From Caryophanales bacterium (GTDB lineage Bacteria > Bacillota > Bacilli > Bacillales > DSM-4216): a stretch of DNA of 52,761 nucleotides. The translations under genes and the position numbers were made by a program. Positions 15,156 through 24,868 of the stretch are shown here, piece after piece. The DNA lies in contig JADBKC010000003.1 in the NCBI GenBank assembly GCA_014896555.1, forward strand, positions 1 to 52,761, given 5' to 3'. The notes below the pieces were generated by a model. It did no database searches, was not told where the DNA came from, and was given only the letters and a program-made list of their open reading frames with translations. Position 1 is the stretch's first letter. The number at the start of each line of letters is the position of its first letter.

Positions 15156-15935
15156 TTATTTCAAAAGACCTAAAGTAATTCGCCACTTCTCTTTTTTTGT
15201 TTGATCATCAATCAACAGCAGCTTGCATCTTCCTTTTCCCCGAACAGAAATAATATCCCCTTCTGCACATAAGAAAGCAGGGTTGTCCACCACTTTCCAA
15301 TTTACTTTGACAAAGCCGCTTTTGATCATCGTTTGTACTTTTTGGCGAGACAGCTTGGCATAAGAGGAAATCATCACATCCAAACGCAATGATGTGACGG
15401 TTGTTTGAACCGGTTGCCAGCTTTCTTCCGATTCAATCGCTTCTTCGAATTTTTTTTCTTCCAGTTCGATGGACACTTTTCCGGCTTGGCGATAATGTAA
15501 TTTCACAAAATCAGCCATTTCCGCGGCAGCTATAAATTGAAAACGACCTTCTTTATTGGCTAGAATATCGCCGAATTTTTCCCGCCGAAGTCCAAGACCC
15601 ATTAAACTTCCTAATACGTCGCGATGATTTAAAACAGCAAACTTTTTGGGGTAGAGAATTTCAAACAGCGTTACTTGAAAGTCTTCTTGTTGGGCAGAAA
15701 AGTAAGGAGGATAAAGGAGCCCCCTCTTTCGCTCCGCCTGTTCTGTTCCGCCGAAAAACGCCGCTTTTACTTCGGAGTTTTTTCCTAACAAGGAAGACAA
15801 AATTTGCTGTTGTCGAGGATCTAAAAAATCCATCAATTTTGGTGCATACTTTTCTTCGACCTGTCGAATCGACTCGAGGACCTCGTCAATAAACTCCTTT
15901 TCCTCCGGTCGGAAATGCTGATAAATCGTTGACAT
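15156..15935 (-). CDS. ylmH: S4-domain RNA-binding protein YlmH
   Basis: YlmH has an N-terminal YlmH-specific domain (about residues 1-170) and a C-terminal S4 domain (RLDVMISSYAKLSRQKVQTMIKSGFVKVNWKVVDNPAF, quoted in parts; residues about 180-230). S4 domains bind structured RNA. Recent work on B. subtilis links YlmH to ribosome-associated quality control in parallel with RqcP. At 259 residues it is the usual length. It lies between divIVA and ylmG as in B. subtilis. Confidence 0.93.
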   Translation of the reverse strand: MSTIYQHFRPEEKEFIDEVLESIRQVEEKYAPKLMDFLDPRQQQILSSLLGKNSEVKAAFFGGTEQAERKRGLLYPPYFSAQQEDFQVTLFEILYPKKFAVLNHRDVLGSLMGLGLRREKFGDILANKEGRFQFIAAAEMADFVKLHYRQAGKVSIELEEKKFEEAIESEESWQPVQTTVTSLRLDVMISSYAKLSRQKVQTMIKSGFVKVNWKVVDNPAFLCAEGDIISVRGKGRCKLLLIDDQTKKEKWRITLGLLK

Positions 15936-16090
15936 CGTTTACTCCTTTTTCCTAACGAAATCGAAACGGTTGCTTAAATGACCCTTTCTCTTCAACGCAA
16001 AAATTTGTCGGCCATTATTTGAACGATTACAGAGTCAACCCAATCCAAAACGTTCACTGAAATCTTTACGAAATGGAATTTAAAACTCTT

Positions 16091-16354
16091 CTATAACACC
16101 CAGTAAGCAAGCTGATGTAATCCCCGAGTGGCCAAGTTTAAAACAATAAACGCCACAATAGGGGAAAAGTCAATCATCCCGATCGGAGGCACAATTCGCC
16201 TGAACGGTTCTAAATAAGGTTCACAAATTTTCGCAAGAAACTGTCCGAAACTAGATTCTCTAGCTCCAGGCAACCAAGACATCAAAATGTAGATAATTAA
16301 CGCCCATGAATAGATTTCAATGAGCCAGGACAAAGCATTAAAAACGAGTAACAT
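16091..16354 (-). CDS. ylmG: YggT-family membrane protein YlmG
   Basis: This small membrane protein (87 residues) has two hydrophobic segments: [18 protein letters not shown] near the N-terminus and [16 protein letters not shown] near the C-terminus. Between them [20 protein letters not shown] is the YGGT family signature. Its biochemical role is unknown, but the gene is linked to sepF in many Gram-positives and plants, suggesting a part in division or organelle nucleoid partition. ATG 16354 with AAGGTGG 11 bases upstream is preferred to the GTG at 16369, which overlaps sepF. Confidence 0.88.
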   Translation of the reverse strand: MLLVFNALSWLIEIYSWALIIYILMSWLPGARESSFGQFLAKICEPYLEPFRRIVPPIGMIDFSPIVAFIVLNLATRGLHQLAYWVL

Positions 16355-16359
16355 TCTTC

Positions 16360-16791
16360 TTATAACCACCTTGAATTATCCATATTTTCTTCTGCCAATA
16401 TTTCAGAAATAGAACCAGAAATCTCCACATTATCAGGAGCGCATAGAAAAATTTTTGGACCTAAATGCTGAATGTCTCCACCTATAGCATAGACAGTCCC
16501 GCTCAAAAAATCCACAATCCTTTTGGCCTGGTCATGCTGGATTCTTTGTAAATTGACAATCACAGCTTTATGGCTTTTTAAATGATCTGCAATTTCTTGA
16601 GCTTCAGCAAAAGCACGAGGTTCTATTAAAATTACTTTAGATGATTTTTGCACACTTTGCAAACTGACAACATTTCGCTTTGGAGGTTCTTTCGACTGTT
16701 GTTTCGGCTCCTCCTGTACTTTAATCTCCTCTTCCTCTTCATATTCATCGTCCAGAAGGAAAAACGTTTTAATTTTTGACTTGATTCCCAT
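16360..16791 (-). CDS. sepF: FtsZ-bundling division protein SepF
   Basis: SepF bundles FtsZ filaments and tethers them to the membrane, overlapping in function with FtsA. The N-terminal [13 protein letters not shown] is the amphipathic membrane helix, followed by an acidic and Gln-rich linker (about residues 14-45) and the alpha-beta SepF core ([47 protein letters not shown]). Length is 143 residues. GGAGGGG lies 9 bases before the ATG. B. subtilis calls it ylmF. It is transcribed with ylmE and ylmG. Confidence 0.95.
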   Translation of the reverse strand: MGIKSKIKTFFLLDDEYEEEEEIKVQEEPKQQSKEPPKRNVVSLQSVQKSSKVILIEPRAFAEAQEIADHLKSHKAVIVNLQRIQHDQAKRIVDFLSGTVYAIGGDIQHLGPKIFLCAPDNVEISGSISEILAEENMDNSRWL

Positions 16792-16806
16792 CCTTCCACC
16801 CCTCCT

Positions 16807-17478
16807 TTAATCACCTACAAGAGCCGTTCCGATCCTAATAAAAGTTGCTCCTTCTTCAATCGCGATGGGAAAGTCATTGCTCATGCCCATAGATAGTTCC
16901 GTGCAAGGCGCATAAGGCAAATCGAGATTTTGAATTTCCAACTGTAATTGTTTCAGCCGCCGGAAGCAGTTTCGTATGATGGCCTCATCTGTTGTCAACG
17001 GGGCCATCGTCATGAGCCCGACCACCTTAATCTTTGGAAATGCTTCTAATCGTTTGATAAAATCTTCAACCGCTTCAGGAGCTAACCCATGTTTCGATTC
17101 CTCTCGTGACGCATTCACTTGGACAAAACAAGACACTGGTTCATTCGCTCGCCTATTGATCTCTTTTGCGAGCGACAGTCTGTCCAAAGAGTGTATGTAG
17201 GAAACTTTATCTATAATGTTTTTTACTTTTCGGCTTTGCAGCGTTCCAATAAAATGCCACACAGGTTGATCTCTCAATATTTCCCACTTATCCATAAGGC
17301 TATCATCTCGATTCTCGCCAAGATGAATGATTCCTGCATCCAGAGCTTCTTTTGCCCTCTCAACGGATACATATTTCGTAACGGCCACTATTTGAACTTC
17401 TTCTGGACGGCGCCTTGAACGTTCACATGCTTCTTCAACTTGTTTTTGAATGTTCGCTAGCTTATCGGCTACTTTCAA
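16807..17478 (-). CDS. ylmE: PLP homeostasis protein YlmE (YggS/PROSC family)
   Basis: This is the alanine-racemase-like PLP-binding protein that buffers pyridoxal phosphate and affects amino-acid balance. The PLP lysine is in [11 protein letters not shown] near residue 34, and [24 protein letters not shown] and [23 protein letters not shown] are all family motifs. From TTG 17478 the protein is 223 residues; AAGGGGG lies 9 bases upstream. The ORF-track start at 17589 runs 37 codons into ylmD. It overlaps ylmD by 17 bases. Confidence 0.94.
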   Translation of the reverse strand: MKVADKLANIQKQVEEACERSRRRPEEVQIVAVTKYVSVERAKEALDAGIIHLGENRDDSLMDKWEILRDQPVWHFIGTLQSRKVKNIIDKVSYIHSLDRLSLAKEINRRANEPVSCFVQVNASREESKHGLAPEAVEDFIKRLEAFPKIKVVGLMTMAPLTTDEAIIRNCFRRLKQLQLEIQNLDLPYAPCTELSMGMSNDFPIAIEEGATFIRIGTALVGD

Positions 17479-18298
17479 GATGCGAAACCCCCTTCCATCC
17501 GATAAAACCAAGCATTCTCCCCGTCTTTCCATTGTCGCGACGATGAGAATAAAACTCATGATGACAGCTTGTACATAATGAGGTGACAAGAATGTTTTCT
17601 TTCGGCACCCCCGCTTTTTTTAAAATCGTGAGGTTTAACGCTTTTAAATCCAATTGGTAGCGCCCTATTTCTGTTTCAACATAAGGAATGTCATCGTTAG
17701 GCGAAAGAATGGCATTGACTTTTCGAATGACACGATCATCGACTTGATAACAATTTTGGCATATGGAAGGGCCAATGGCTACAAACAGCTCAGTCGGATC
17801 GATACCATCACTCAGCCACTTTGTTGCCATTTCCCCGGCAATTTTTTGAACGGTTCCTTTCCATCCAGAATGAACAATGCCGATTCTTTGCCATTTAGGG
17901 GCAAGAAAATAGATAGGGACACAGTCAGCATAACACATCGTAAGCAAAACGCCTTTTTCCTCTGTGTAAAAACCGTCAGTGTCCTTTATAGTATCTTCGT
18001 AGCGAAGAGCGCCCTTTCCTCGATCATGTTTCGTGATTTGACGAAGATTTTTTCCATGAGTCTGTTCTGCACTAACCCATTGCTGAAGAGGAAACCCTAT
18101 CTTTTTTGCTAATATCCGGCGGTTTTCGCACACATCGTCGCCGTTGTCGTTGACATGAAACGCCAAGTTCATCCTGTGAAACGGTTCGCTGCTTATTCCC
18201 CCGTTTCTCGTCGTAAATCCAGCTACGAGGCCAGAATATTTCTTCATCCAGGAGTCAAGAACATAAAGATCGTTCATCAAACGAAAAGGTTCTGTCAT
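17462..18298 (-). CDS. ylmD: Multicopper-oxidase-fold purine nucleoside phosphorylase YlmD (YfiH family)
   Basis: YfiH-family proteins have a laccase-like fold but are known to act on purine nucleosides. Metal and active-site residues are visible in [29 protein letters not shown] and [25 protein letters not shown] 18298 with GGGAG 8 bases upstream gives 278 residues, the length of the B. subtilis protein. The ORF-track start five codons earlier has no good ribosome site. It is co-transcribed with ylmE. Confidence 0.93.
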   Translation of the reverse strand: MTEPFRLMNDLYVLDSWMKKYSGLVAGFTTRNGGISSEPFHRMNLAFHVNDNGDDVCENRRILAKKIGFPLQQWVSAEQTHGKNLRQITKHDRGKGALRYEDTIKDTDGFYTEEKGVLLTMCYADCVPIYFLAPKWQRIGIVHSGWKGTVQKIAGEMATKWLSDGIDPTELFVAIGPSICQNCYQVDDRVIRKVNAILSPNDDIPYVETEIGRYQLDLKALNLTILKKAGVPKENILVTSLCTSCHHEFYSHRRDNGKTGRMLGFIGWKGVSHLESSR

Positions 18299-18363
18299 AA
18301 CGACAACTCCCATTTTTTCTTTAGTTTATCATGATTGCCAACAAACGTCACTGATAAAGTGCT

Positions 18364-18639
18364 TTATTCTTTTGGTTCTTCTATTTTTGACTGGGTATAA
18401 TAAGAGCCGCGTGTGCGGACAAGAATCACATCTTCGCCGATTTTCACAATCTGGCTCCAAGGTATGACCGTTTCTTCTTCTTTCCCAAAAAAACCAAGGA
18501 CTTTTCCCCCGTTATTCATCACAATCGCATCAATTTTTCCTGTATCGAGATTAATTTCAATATCTGTTATATTCCCAAGCTTTTTTCCGTCAGAAACATT
18601 GACAACGTCCTTCACTTGAAAATCAGAGACTCTTGCCAT
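18364..18639 (-). CDS. ylmC: PRC-barrel protein YlmC/YmxH family
   Basis: This protein is a single PRC-barrel domain: VNVSDGKKLGNITDIEINLDTGKIDAIVM is the typical opening, followed by GFFGKEEETVIPWSQIVKIGEDVILV. Length is 91 residues, slightly longer than B. subtilis YlmC. In sporulating bacteria the YlmC/YmxH family has a conserved place beside sigG. The molecular role is unknown. It is preceded by sigG and a strong terminator, so it begins its own transcription unit. Confidence 0.88.
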   Translation of the reverse strand: MARVSDFQVKDVVNVSDGKKLGNITDIEINLDTGKIDAIVMNNGGKVLGFFGKEEETVIPWSQIVKIGEDVILVRTRGSYYTQSKIEEPKE

Positions 18640-18693
18640 TCTCTCTCCCCATTTCTTTTCCGTCTTATTATTACAATATATGCTCTCACCCTA

Positions 18694-18731
18694 AACAAAA
18701 GACCCCACAAGCGAACAGCTTGCGAGGTCTG
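18694..18731 (-). terminator. Terminator downstream of sigG
   Basis: AGACCTCGCAAGC, a five-base loop and GCTTGTGGGGTCT form a 13-pair stem (with one wobble and one mismatch) on the minus strand, followed by TTTTGTTT. It begins a few bases after the sigG stop. Confidence 0.9.
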
Positions 18732-18735
18732 TTTC

Positions 18736-19512
18736 TTATTGAATATTTTTATTCATTTGCCGGATGGCTGCTTTTTCCAGTCTTGAAACTTGCGCTTGCG
18801 ATATGCCAATCTCTTCGGCTACCTCCATTTGAGTTTTTCCTTGGAAAAAGCGTTTTCTTATAATCATTTTTTCTCTTTCGTTTAATCTCTTCATGCCTTC
18901 TTTAAGCGCAATCCCTTCAATCCAATGGCTGTCTAAATTTTTTTCGTCGCTCAGCTGATCCATGACATAAATGGGGTCTCCACCGTCATGATAAATCGGT
19001 TCAAAAAGGGAAACAGGATCTTGAATGGCATCTAATGCAAACACAATTTCTTCATGGGGGACATCCAATTCCTTGCTTATTTCTTCGGCTGTTGGTTCCT
19101 TCGATGTTTCACTGATCAGCCTCTCCCGTACTTGCAGAGCCTTATAAGCGATGTCTCGAAGGGAACGTGAAACGCGGATTGGGTTATTGTCGCGCAAATA
19201 ACGACGAATTTCCCCAATAATCATCGGGACCGCATAAGTGGAAAATTGAACATTTTGACTTAAATCAAAATTATCGATCGATTTCATTAAACCGATGCAG
19301 CCTACTTGAAATAAGTCATCCACGTATTCGCCTCGATTATTAAACCGCTGAATCACACTTAAGACAAGTCGAAGATTTCCATTAACGAGCTTTTCTCTTG
19401 CAGAAAGATCGCCTGCTTGCATCTGCTTGAAAAGCTCACGCATCTCCTCATTTTTCAATACAGGGAGTTTAGAAGTATTCACACCACAGATTTCTACTTT
19501 GTTGCGCGTCAT
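18736..19512 (-). CDS. sigG: Forespore late sigma factor sigma-G
   Basis: Sigma-G directs late forespore transcription. The 258 residues match the family nearly end to end: MTRNKVEICGVNTSKLPVL is the sigma-G-specific N-terminus, region 2 includes DDLFQVGCIGLMKSIDNFD, and region 4 includes EEIGISQAQVSRLEKAAIRQM. ATG 19512 has AAGGAGG close by. Upstream is a sigma-F promoter (19550-19578), consistent with activation by the early forespore factor. The gene lies 215 bases after sigE, as in B. subtilis, with no ylmA following it. Confidence 0.97.
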   Translation of the reverse strand: MTRNKVEICGVNTSKLPVLKNEEMRELFKQMQAGDLSAREKLVNGNLRLVLSVIQRFNNRGEYVDDLFQVGCIGLMKSIDNFDLSQNVQFSTYAVPMIIGEIRRYLRDNNPIRVSRSLRDIAYKALQVRERLISETSKEPTAEEISKELDVPHEEIVFALDAIQDPVSLFEPIYHDGGDPIYVMDQLSDEKNLDSHWIEGIALKEGMKRLNEREKMIIRKRFFQGKTQMEVAEEIGISQAQVSRLEKAAIRQMNKNIQ

Positions 19513-19549
19513 TGATTCCCCTCCTTGCAGGAGCTGCTATTTCAAAGAT

Positions 19550-19578
19550 CAGTATCTCCTTGGAAGGGAATTTTATGC
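19550..19578 (-). promoter_or_regulatory. Sigma-F promoter of sigG
   Basis: GCATA, a 14-base spacer and GGAGATACTG stand on the minus strand about 37 bases before the sigG start. Both elements match the sigma-F consensus (GYATA and GGNRANAHTR) at every defined position. Confidence 0.8.
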
Positions 19579-19727
19579 ATGCTTGAATCCATCTTCAAAA
19601 CCCGTTGCCGCCGCTTATCTGTAAAGCGCTTGACTCTCTTTTTCATCAGATCGCTGTTAAAATTTATTATTTCCATCTATTTTTTATTTTCAGAAAAAAT
19701 GATTGGATGCCAATCGATCCTTGCCAT

Positions 19728-20447
19728 TTAAACCATTTTATTAAATTCTTTTCGTAGTCTTTGAATAATTCGTTTTTCTAGCCGAGAAATGTAGGATTGC
19801 GAAATTCCGAGCATATCCGCGACATCTTTTTGGGTTTTTTCTTCCTCCCCGTTTAGGCCGAATCGCAGCTCCATAATTTGCTTCTCCCTGTCCGACAGTT
19901 GATGCAAAGCTTTAAATAACAATTTTTTGTCCACTGTCGATTCTAAATCTTTCGTAATAATATCATCCTCAGTCCCAAGAACATCGGATAAAAGCAATTC
20001 GTTTCCATCCCAATCGACATTAAGAGGTTCATCAAAGGAAACTTCAGAACGGATCTTATTGTTTCTTCTTAAATACATTAAAATTTCATTTTCAATGCAC
20101 CGCGATGCATATGTAGCTAGTTTGATTTTTTTCTCTGGATTAAACGTGTTAACGGCTTTGATGAGACCGATGGTACCAATGCTGATCAGATCTTCTATGT
20201 TAATGCCAGTGTTCTCGAATTTTCGCGCAATGTAGACAACTAGCCTCAAATTGCGTTCAATTAAGATGGATCGAGCGGCTTTATCCCCTTTCGGCAGCTT
20301 CTCCAGCAGCACTTCCTCTTCTTCCTTGGATAGCGGCGGAGGAAGGGCCTCGCTCCCCCCGATGTAATAAATTTCATCGGTTTTTAATCCTAAAGCAAGC
20401 CATAATTTATACCAAAAATACGTCCATCGTACTTTCCATTTTTTCAT
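19728..20447 (-). CDS. sigE: Mother-cell early sigma factor, pro-sigma-E
   Basis: Pro-sigma-E becomes the first mother-cell sigma factor after SpoIIGA removes its N-terminal pro-sequence. The first 27 or so residues ([20 protein letters not shown], then a hydrophilic hinge) form the amphipathic membrane-binding pro-peptide, and the conserved [13 protein letters not shown] marks the processing region. Region 2 ([18 protein letters not shown]) and region 4 ([19 protein letters not shown]) follow. The 239-residue length equals B. subtilis. It is 53 bases downstream of spoIIGA in the same operon. Confidence 0.97.
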   Translation of the reverse strand: MKKWKVRWTYFWYKLWLALGLKTDEIYYIGGSEALPPPLSKEEEEVLLEKLPKGDKAARSILIERNLRLVVYIARKFENTGINIEDLISIGTIGLIKAVNTFNPEKKIKLATYASRCIENEILMYLRRNNKIRSEVSFDEPLNVDWDGNELLLSDVLGTEDDIITKDLESTVDKKLLFKALHQLSDREKQIMELRFGLNGEEEKTQKDVADMLGISQSYISRLEKRIIQRLRKEFNKMV

Positions 20448-20500
20448 GTTTTTGTCATCTCCCTTCTATTTTCAATCCATACGAGTAGAGTAATAATACC

Positions 20501-21418
20501 TTAAGATGCACTTTCTTCCGGCGCAGCTGCCGCTAATTTCGGGTGGACAATACAAGAAAAAGCTTGATCCGCTGACAATTGTTGGATGGTAAAATGAATC
20601 AATGCTTTAGAAACTCTTTGATAGTTTTGAATTTCCACCCCATCTGAATTAAAGGCCAGCAAAAGCTGACGAGTTTTTCCAATGCTTTGAGCAGGGATGA
20701 AATGGACCCGGTCCGTCCACTTTTGGTTTAATTCTAATTCTCCATTTAAAAACTTATCTGGATCTTCAGCTATTTCCAATATTTCTCTAGGAAGAGTATG
20801 TTCCAGTCCTTTGGTGGAAACAATCATAACGGGCGTTTTTGTCAATGGATCAAAAAGCTGATTTCCGCTGTCAACAAGCCCTTTTAATTCCAATCGGCAG
20901 CCGGCAAAATGAATGATGACATCAACAAGTTGATCATATTGAATTTTGGCTGTTTCGAAATCTTCCAATCTCCTTTTGGAAAAATACCAAGCAAACGGAA
21001 TGGCCATCATGACAAACACCCAGCTGATAGGATCGCCAAATCCTTTTACATTCGCTAGAAGCGTGGTGGACTGAAGATAGGCATCAAATGAAATAAAATA
21101 ATGAATACCAATTAAGATTCCTCCTAGTAGGAAGGTCGCAAAATATAATGTCAGCAAATTGGACAGAAAAAAACGAAACCTTTTATAGCCGAACACCGCT
21201 AATACCATCCATATGGAGAACAAAACTTTCACAGCCGGATTTCCCGCGATTGTCGAAAGCGGAGTTGACATGAGAAGAACAAGACAAGATCCGATTATCC
21301 CTCCGAAAGAAATACGAAAAAAAGATACCTTCCTTTTTAAAAAAATCGCCGTCATCCATAACAACAAACTATCCACCAGCAAGTTTAATAGCCATATCAC
21401 ATCAAGATAGACTATCAA
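20501..21418 (-). CDS. spoIIGA: Sigma-E processing membrane aspartyl protease SpoIIGA
   Basis: SpoIIGA cleaves pro-sigma-E in response to the forespore signal protein SpoIIR. Five or so hydrophobic segments fill the N-terminal half (WLLNLLVDSLLLWMTAIFL and others). The soluble C-terminal half holds the aspartyl-protease site GLVDSGNQLFDPLTKTPV near residue 180. Length is 305 residues (B. subtilis 309). The start is TTG 21418, with AAAGGAGG six bases upstream. Expression probably depends on the Spo0A-type promoter at 21454-21502. Confidence 0.95.
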   Translation of the reverse strand: MIVYLDVIWLLNLLVDSLLLWMTAIFLKRKVSFFRISFGGIIGSCLVLLMSTPLSTIAGNPAVKVLFSIWMVLAVFGYKRFRFFLSNLLTLYFATFLLGGILIGIHYFISFDAYLQSTTLLANVKGFGDPISWVFVMMAIPFAWYFSKRRLEDFETAKIQYDQLVDVIIHFAGCRLELKGLVDSGNQLFDPLTKTPVMIVSTKGLEHTLPREILEIAEDPDKFLNGELELNQKWTDRVHFIPAQSIGKTRQLLLAFNSDGVEIQNYQRVSKALIHFTIQQLSADQAFSCIVHPKLAAAAPEESAS

Positions 21419-21453
21419 TGTCTTCCTCCTTTTTCTTCCCTTTTGTTATCGAA

Positions 21454-21532
21454 AGTATATCTTACTGCCCATCCAAAGTGTGTCATAATTTGGATTCGAT
21501 AATAGTTTTTTTTTTAATGATATATTCGAAAA
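21454..21532 (-). promoter_or_regulatory. Probable Spo0A-dependent spoIIG promoter
   Basis: On the minus strand TATACT (21454-21459) is preceded after 21 bases by ATGACA (21481-21486), an unusually long spacer like that of the B. subtilis spoIIG promoter, which sigma-A uses only with Spo0A. TTATCGAA (21495-21502) lies 8 bases upstream of the -35, and TTTTCGAA (21525-21532) lies exactly 30 bases further. Both are one base from the 0A-box TTGTCGAA. The assignment is by analogy. Confidence 0.65.
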
Positions 21533-21820
21533 TTGTCAGCTTTATTCCTAAAACACGTTCTTATCTCTTCTTTGACATTCATTTCGAAAGTTTTTGTAAC
21601 GAAGTTGAATTTAAAAGATCATGTACTGATGCCGAAAGAGAGTTCTAAGAAACTGTATGCAATATAGCCACGGTTGCTGAAAACTTGATAGATTCCATTT
21701 TGTAAAAATCCAATATTCACTGAAAGCGCAAATAAATCCCCATTACGACAAATGGAGACGATCTTCTTTCCCAAAAATGGACTGACACTAAACCGATTCC
21801 TATCGTTTGTTTAATGGTAC

Positions 21821-21876
21821 AAAAAAATGACTGCCTCTAAAAACCGTCAATCACGGATTTGAGACAGTCATTTTCT
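21821..21876 (-). terminator. Terminator downstream of ftsZ
   Basis: AAAATGACTGTCTC and GAGGCAGTCATTTTTTT pair across a loop of about 23 bases on the minus strand soon after the ftsZ stop. The rest of the 483-base gap to spoIIGA holds only the spoIIG promoter region. The protease genes bpr and vpr/bpf found near here in B. subtilis are not present. Confidence 0.85.
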
Positions 21877-21901
21877 TCATTTATTACATTCGGTCCATCA
21901 T

Positions 21902-23053
21902 TTATCTGCGGCGATTGCGATTGCGCAAAAATGTTGGGATATCAAGCGTATCTTCCAGCGGTTGAACATTGGAGCGGGACGGTGTTTCAAAGTGAGAGGC
22001 TTCTTCTCTTTTTCCTTCACGCTTGATATGACTGGAAGGAGCTGCATTCGCTTTAGATTGTCCTAATCCAGAACGAAGAGGTTTGCCAGTTTGCGCTGTA
22101 TCTTCCTTAAATCCAGTCGCTATGACAGTAACGACAATTTCGTCTTTTAAATTTTCATTTATAACAGATCCAAAAATCATATTGACTTCTTGATCCGATG
22201 CAGAAGCTACAATATCTGCCGCTTCTTGAACTTCATAAAGACTTAAATTCGTTCCGCCTGTAATATTCATGAGCACGCCTTGGGCGCCATCAATGGACGT
22301 TTCAAGGAGCGGGCTGGAAATAGCCTTTTTCGCAGCTTCTGCTGCCCGATTTTCACCGGAAGCGACTCCGATTCCCATTAAAGCTGATCCTTTATTAGAC
22401 ATAATCGTTTTGACATCAGCAAAATCGAGGTTAATTAAACCCGGAACGGCAATCAAATCAGAAATTCCTTGAACTCCTTGGCGCAATACATTGTCGGCTT
22501 CCCTGAACGCTTCGAGCATCGGAGTGCTCTTATCAACAATTTCCAGAAGGCGGTCATTCGGAATCACAATTAATGTGTCCACCGCTTCTTTCATTGCCGC
22601 AATTCCTCCGGCTGCTTGGTTCGCACGTTTTTTCCCTTCAAATGTAAAAGGGCGCGTCACTACTCCAACAGTCAGTGCTCCTAACTCTTTTGATATTTGG
22701 GCGATGACTGGAGCGGCCCCAGTTCCTGTACCGCCGCCCATCCCGGCTGTTACGAATACCATATCTGCGCCTTTGAGAGCTTCTTCAATCTGCTCTTTGC
22801 TTTCTTCTGCTGCTTTTTTTCCTACTTCTGGGTTAGCCCCGGCCCCTAGTCCTCGAGTTAGCTTGGCCCCAATTTGCATTTTGATTTCCGCTTTGGATAA
22901 ATTCAACGCTTGTGCATCTGTGTTGACGGCAATAAATTCAACGCCTTGTACTCCATGTTCAATCATACGGTTGACTGCATTGTTTCCTCCGCCGCCAACA
23001 CCGATTACTTTTATCGACGCAAATGAATCTACACTCATATCAAACTCCAACAT
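21902..23053 (-). CDS. ftsZ: Cell division tubulin homologue FtsZ
   Basis: FtsZ polymerises with GTP to form the division ring. The tubulin signature [13 protein letters not shown] is near residue 105, and the N-terminal [15 protein letters not shown] is the nucleotide-binding glycine loop. After about residue 315 a variable Lys-, Ser- and Glu-rich linker leads to the conserved tail peptide [16 protein letters not shown] that binds FtsA and SepF. Length is 383 residues. AGGAGG precedes ATG 23053. It lies 39 bases after ftsA and ends at a strong terminator. Confidence 0.98.
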   Translation of the reverse strand: MLEFDMSVDSFASIKVIGVGGGGNNAVNRMIEHGVQGVEFIAVNTDAQALNLSKAEIKMQIGAKLTRGLGAGANPEVGKKAAEESKEQIEEALKGADMVFVTAGMGGGTGTGAAPVIAQISKELGALTVGVVTRPFTFEGKKRANQAAGGIAAMKEAVDTLIVIPNDRLLEIVDKSTPMLEAFREADNVLRQGVQGISDLIAVPGLINLDFADVKTIMSNKGSALMGIGVASGENRAAEAAKKAISSPLLETSIDGAQGVLMNITGGTNLSLYEVQEAADIVASASDQEVNMIFGSVINENLKDEIVVTVIATGFKEDTAQTGKPLRSGLGQSKANAAPSSHIKREGKREEASHFETPSRSNVQPLEDTLDIPTFLRNRNRRR

Positions 23054-23092
23054 GACAAATCCTCCTAATTCGTCGTTATTCCTACAAGATGA

Positions 23093-24394
23093 CTACTCAT
23101 CAAAAAAGTAACCAAAAATTCGTTTCATTTTAGCAGTAAATGTTTCTTCTTTACGTTTGTCAGATTTCACTTTTTCTTTCGAAGGTTGCGGCTCTATCTC
23201 TTTTTGAATTCTAGCCTCTGGCACCATTACCGGTTCCGGATTGGCACTCACCGTTCTTCCTTGCATTCTTGCAGTCTTGTAAGCATACTGTATTAAACCA
23301 ATTGAAGTGATAAATTGTGGATTTCGTACGCCTATGTAATCTGGGACTGCAATGCGTACTCGATTTTCAAAAATACTTTGAGCCAGTTCCATCACACCTG
23401 GCATATTGGCAACCCCGCCTGTAAGAACAATGCCACCCGGCAAATCATGGACACCCAACCGTTTCATTTCTTGCCGTGCCAATTCAAAAATCTCTTCTAA
23501 TCTTGCTTCAATAATATCAGAAATTTCTAATTGATTGAATTGTTGATGTTGGTCGCTTCCAATGATTGGAACACTGAAAACTTCTTCCTCCGAAGCAAGA
23601 TCATAAAAAGCATGGCCGAATTTTATTTTTATTTTTTCGGCATCTTCCGTATTGGTCCGAAGTCCAACGGATAAATCTTTCGTAATATGATCGCCGCCAA
23701 CAGGAAAAACCGTAGTGGCCTTTATATGTCCTTGTTCAAACACAGATAAGGTGGTAGAACCTCCACCAATATCAATCAATGCAGTGCCTAAGATTTGTTC
23801 GTCACGTGATAAAGCTACCGTTCCAGCTGCCAAAGGCTGTAGGACGATTTCCAAAATCTCCAGTCCAGCTCTTTCCACACAACGCAATGTATTATGTAAT
23901 AAAGTTTTGGATCCGGTTATTAAGATTCCTTCCATTTCCAAGCGGACACCTATCATTCCTCTTGGATCGTTAATTTCATCCAATCCATCGACGATAAACT
24001 GTTTGGGCAAGACGTTAATAATTTCTCGATCCTGCGGAATAGGCATCACTTGGCAAGCGTCCATCACTCTAGCAACATCTTCATCTGTAATTTCACGGTT
24101 TTCACTAGATACAGCGACCACTCCGCTGCAAGGCTGCAGCTGCACTTGATTGGCTGGAATGCCAACGATCACTTGCCTGATCTCCACTCCAACCATTCTT
24201 TCAGCTTGTTCGACTGCTTTTTTTATAGAATGAACGGTTTCATCTATATCAATAATGGATCCTTTCTTAATTCCTTTCGATTTTACATTTCCGACACCGA
24301 TGATATTTAATGAATCATTGACCATTTCGCCGATAATGACTTTCACTGTGGATGTACCGATGTCAAGACTGACATAAATCTCATTGCTGTTCAT
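23093..24394 (-). CDS. ftsA: Actin-like division protein FtsA
   Basis: FtsA anchors FtsZ to the membrane. The actin-like fold is shown by VSLDIGTSTVKVIIGE (phosphate 1), ALIDIGGGSTTLSVF (phosphate 2) and IVLTGGVANMPG (adenosine). A charged linker of about 50 residues leads to the C-terminal amphipathic helix FTAKMKRIFGYFF that inserts in the membrane. Length is 433 residues (B. subtilis 440). AAAGGAGG lies before ATG 24394. It forms an operon with ftsZ. Confidence 0.97.
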   Translation of the reverse strand: MNSNEIYVSLDIGTSTVKVIIGEMVNDSLNIIGVGNVKSKGIKKGSIIDIDETVHSIKKAVEQAERMVGVEIRQVIVGIPANQVQLQPCSGVVAVSSENREITDEDVARVMDACQVMPIPQDREIINVLPKQFIVDGLDEINDPRGMIGVRLEMEGILITGSKTLLHNTLRCVERAGLEILEIVLQPLAAGTVALSRDEQILGTALIDIGGGSTTLSVFEQGHIKATTVFPVGGDHITKDLSVGLRTNTEDAEKIKIKFGHAFYDLASEEEVFSVPIIGSDQHQQFNQLEISDIIEARLEEIFELARQEMKRLGVHDLPGGIVLTGGVANMPGVMELAQSIFENRVRIAVPDYIGVRNPQFITSIGLIQYAYKTARMQGRTVSANPEPVMVPEARIQKEIEPQPSKEKVKSDKRKEETFTAKMKRIFGYFFDE

Positions 24395-24868
24395 TCCCTG
24401 GCACCTCCTTTATCTTACATCCAGCGTAATCCGATTGTGAACAACAATTGACCATTTCCTGTAAATATCTTGTTAAGTTATTCGTCATTTTTTACTTATT
24501 TTCCTTTAAAAAAATGAATTTTTTTCATCGTTCACAGCGATTGCATCTTCTTGAAATTTTCTTAAAAAAATTTGTTGCGATGCAATGGCAAAAGATTGCT
24601 AAGTACAAGTCTACACTAAGATTCAAAGGGAGAAAAGCGAATTTTAGCAAAAGGATTTTCTCTTATATCGTTTTTTCCCTTTTCTTTCACTTTCCCTTAG
24701 TCATAAGCTTTATGTCAGCTGATCTACCATCTCGAACGCAATGGGACAGTAAAAAAATATTTTTTTCCGTATATTTCCATTTTCTGTTAACTTTTTACTG
24801 CATTTCAACGGTGCACAAATGCCTAATTTTTGAAACAGTTTCTTTCATGAACAAGACAATCGACCTTT
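24395..24868. other. A+T-rich intergenic region between divIB and ftsA
   Basis: This 474-base gap takes the place where B. subtilis has ylxW, ylxX and sbp. No coding sequence with a ribosome site was found on either strand; the 162-codon plus-strand ORF (24448-24936) lacks one and is made of low-complexity Phe/Ile/Ser codons. A promoter for ftsAZ is expected here, but no convincing sigma-A or sigma-H pair could be assigned by eye. Confidence 0.6.

Noticed and set aside
21418-21648. 76-codon plus-strand ORF opposite the spoIIG promoter
   Set aside because: No ribosome site, and it lies across the spoIIG promoter region.
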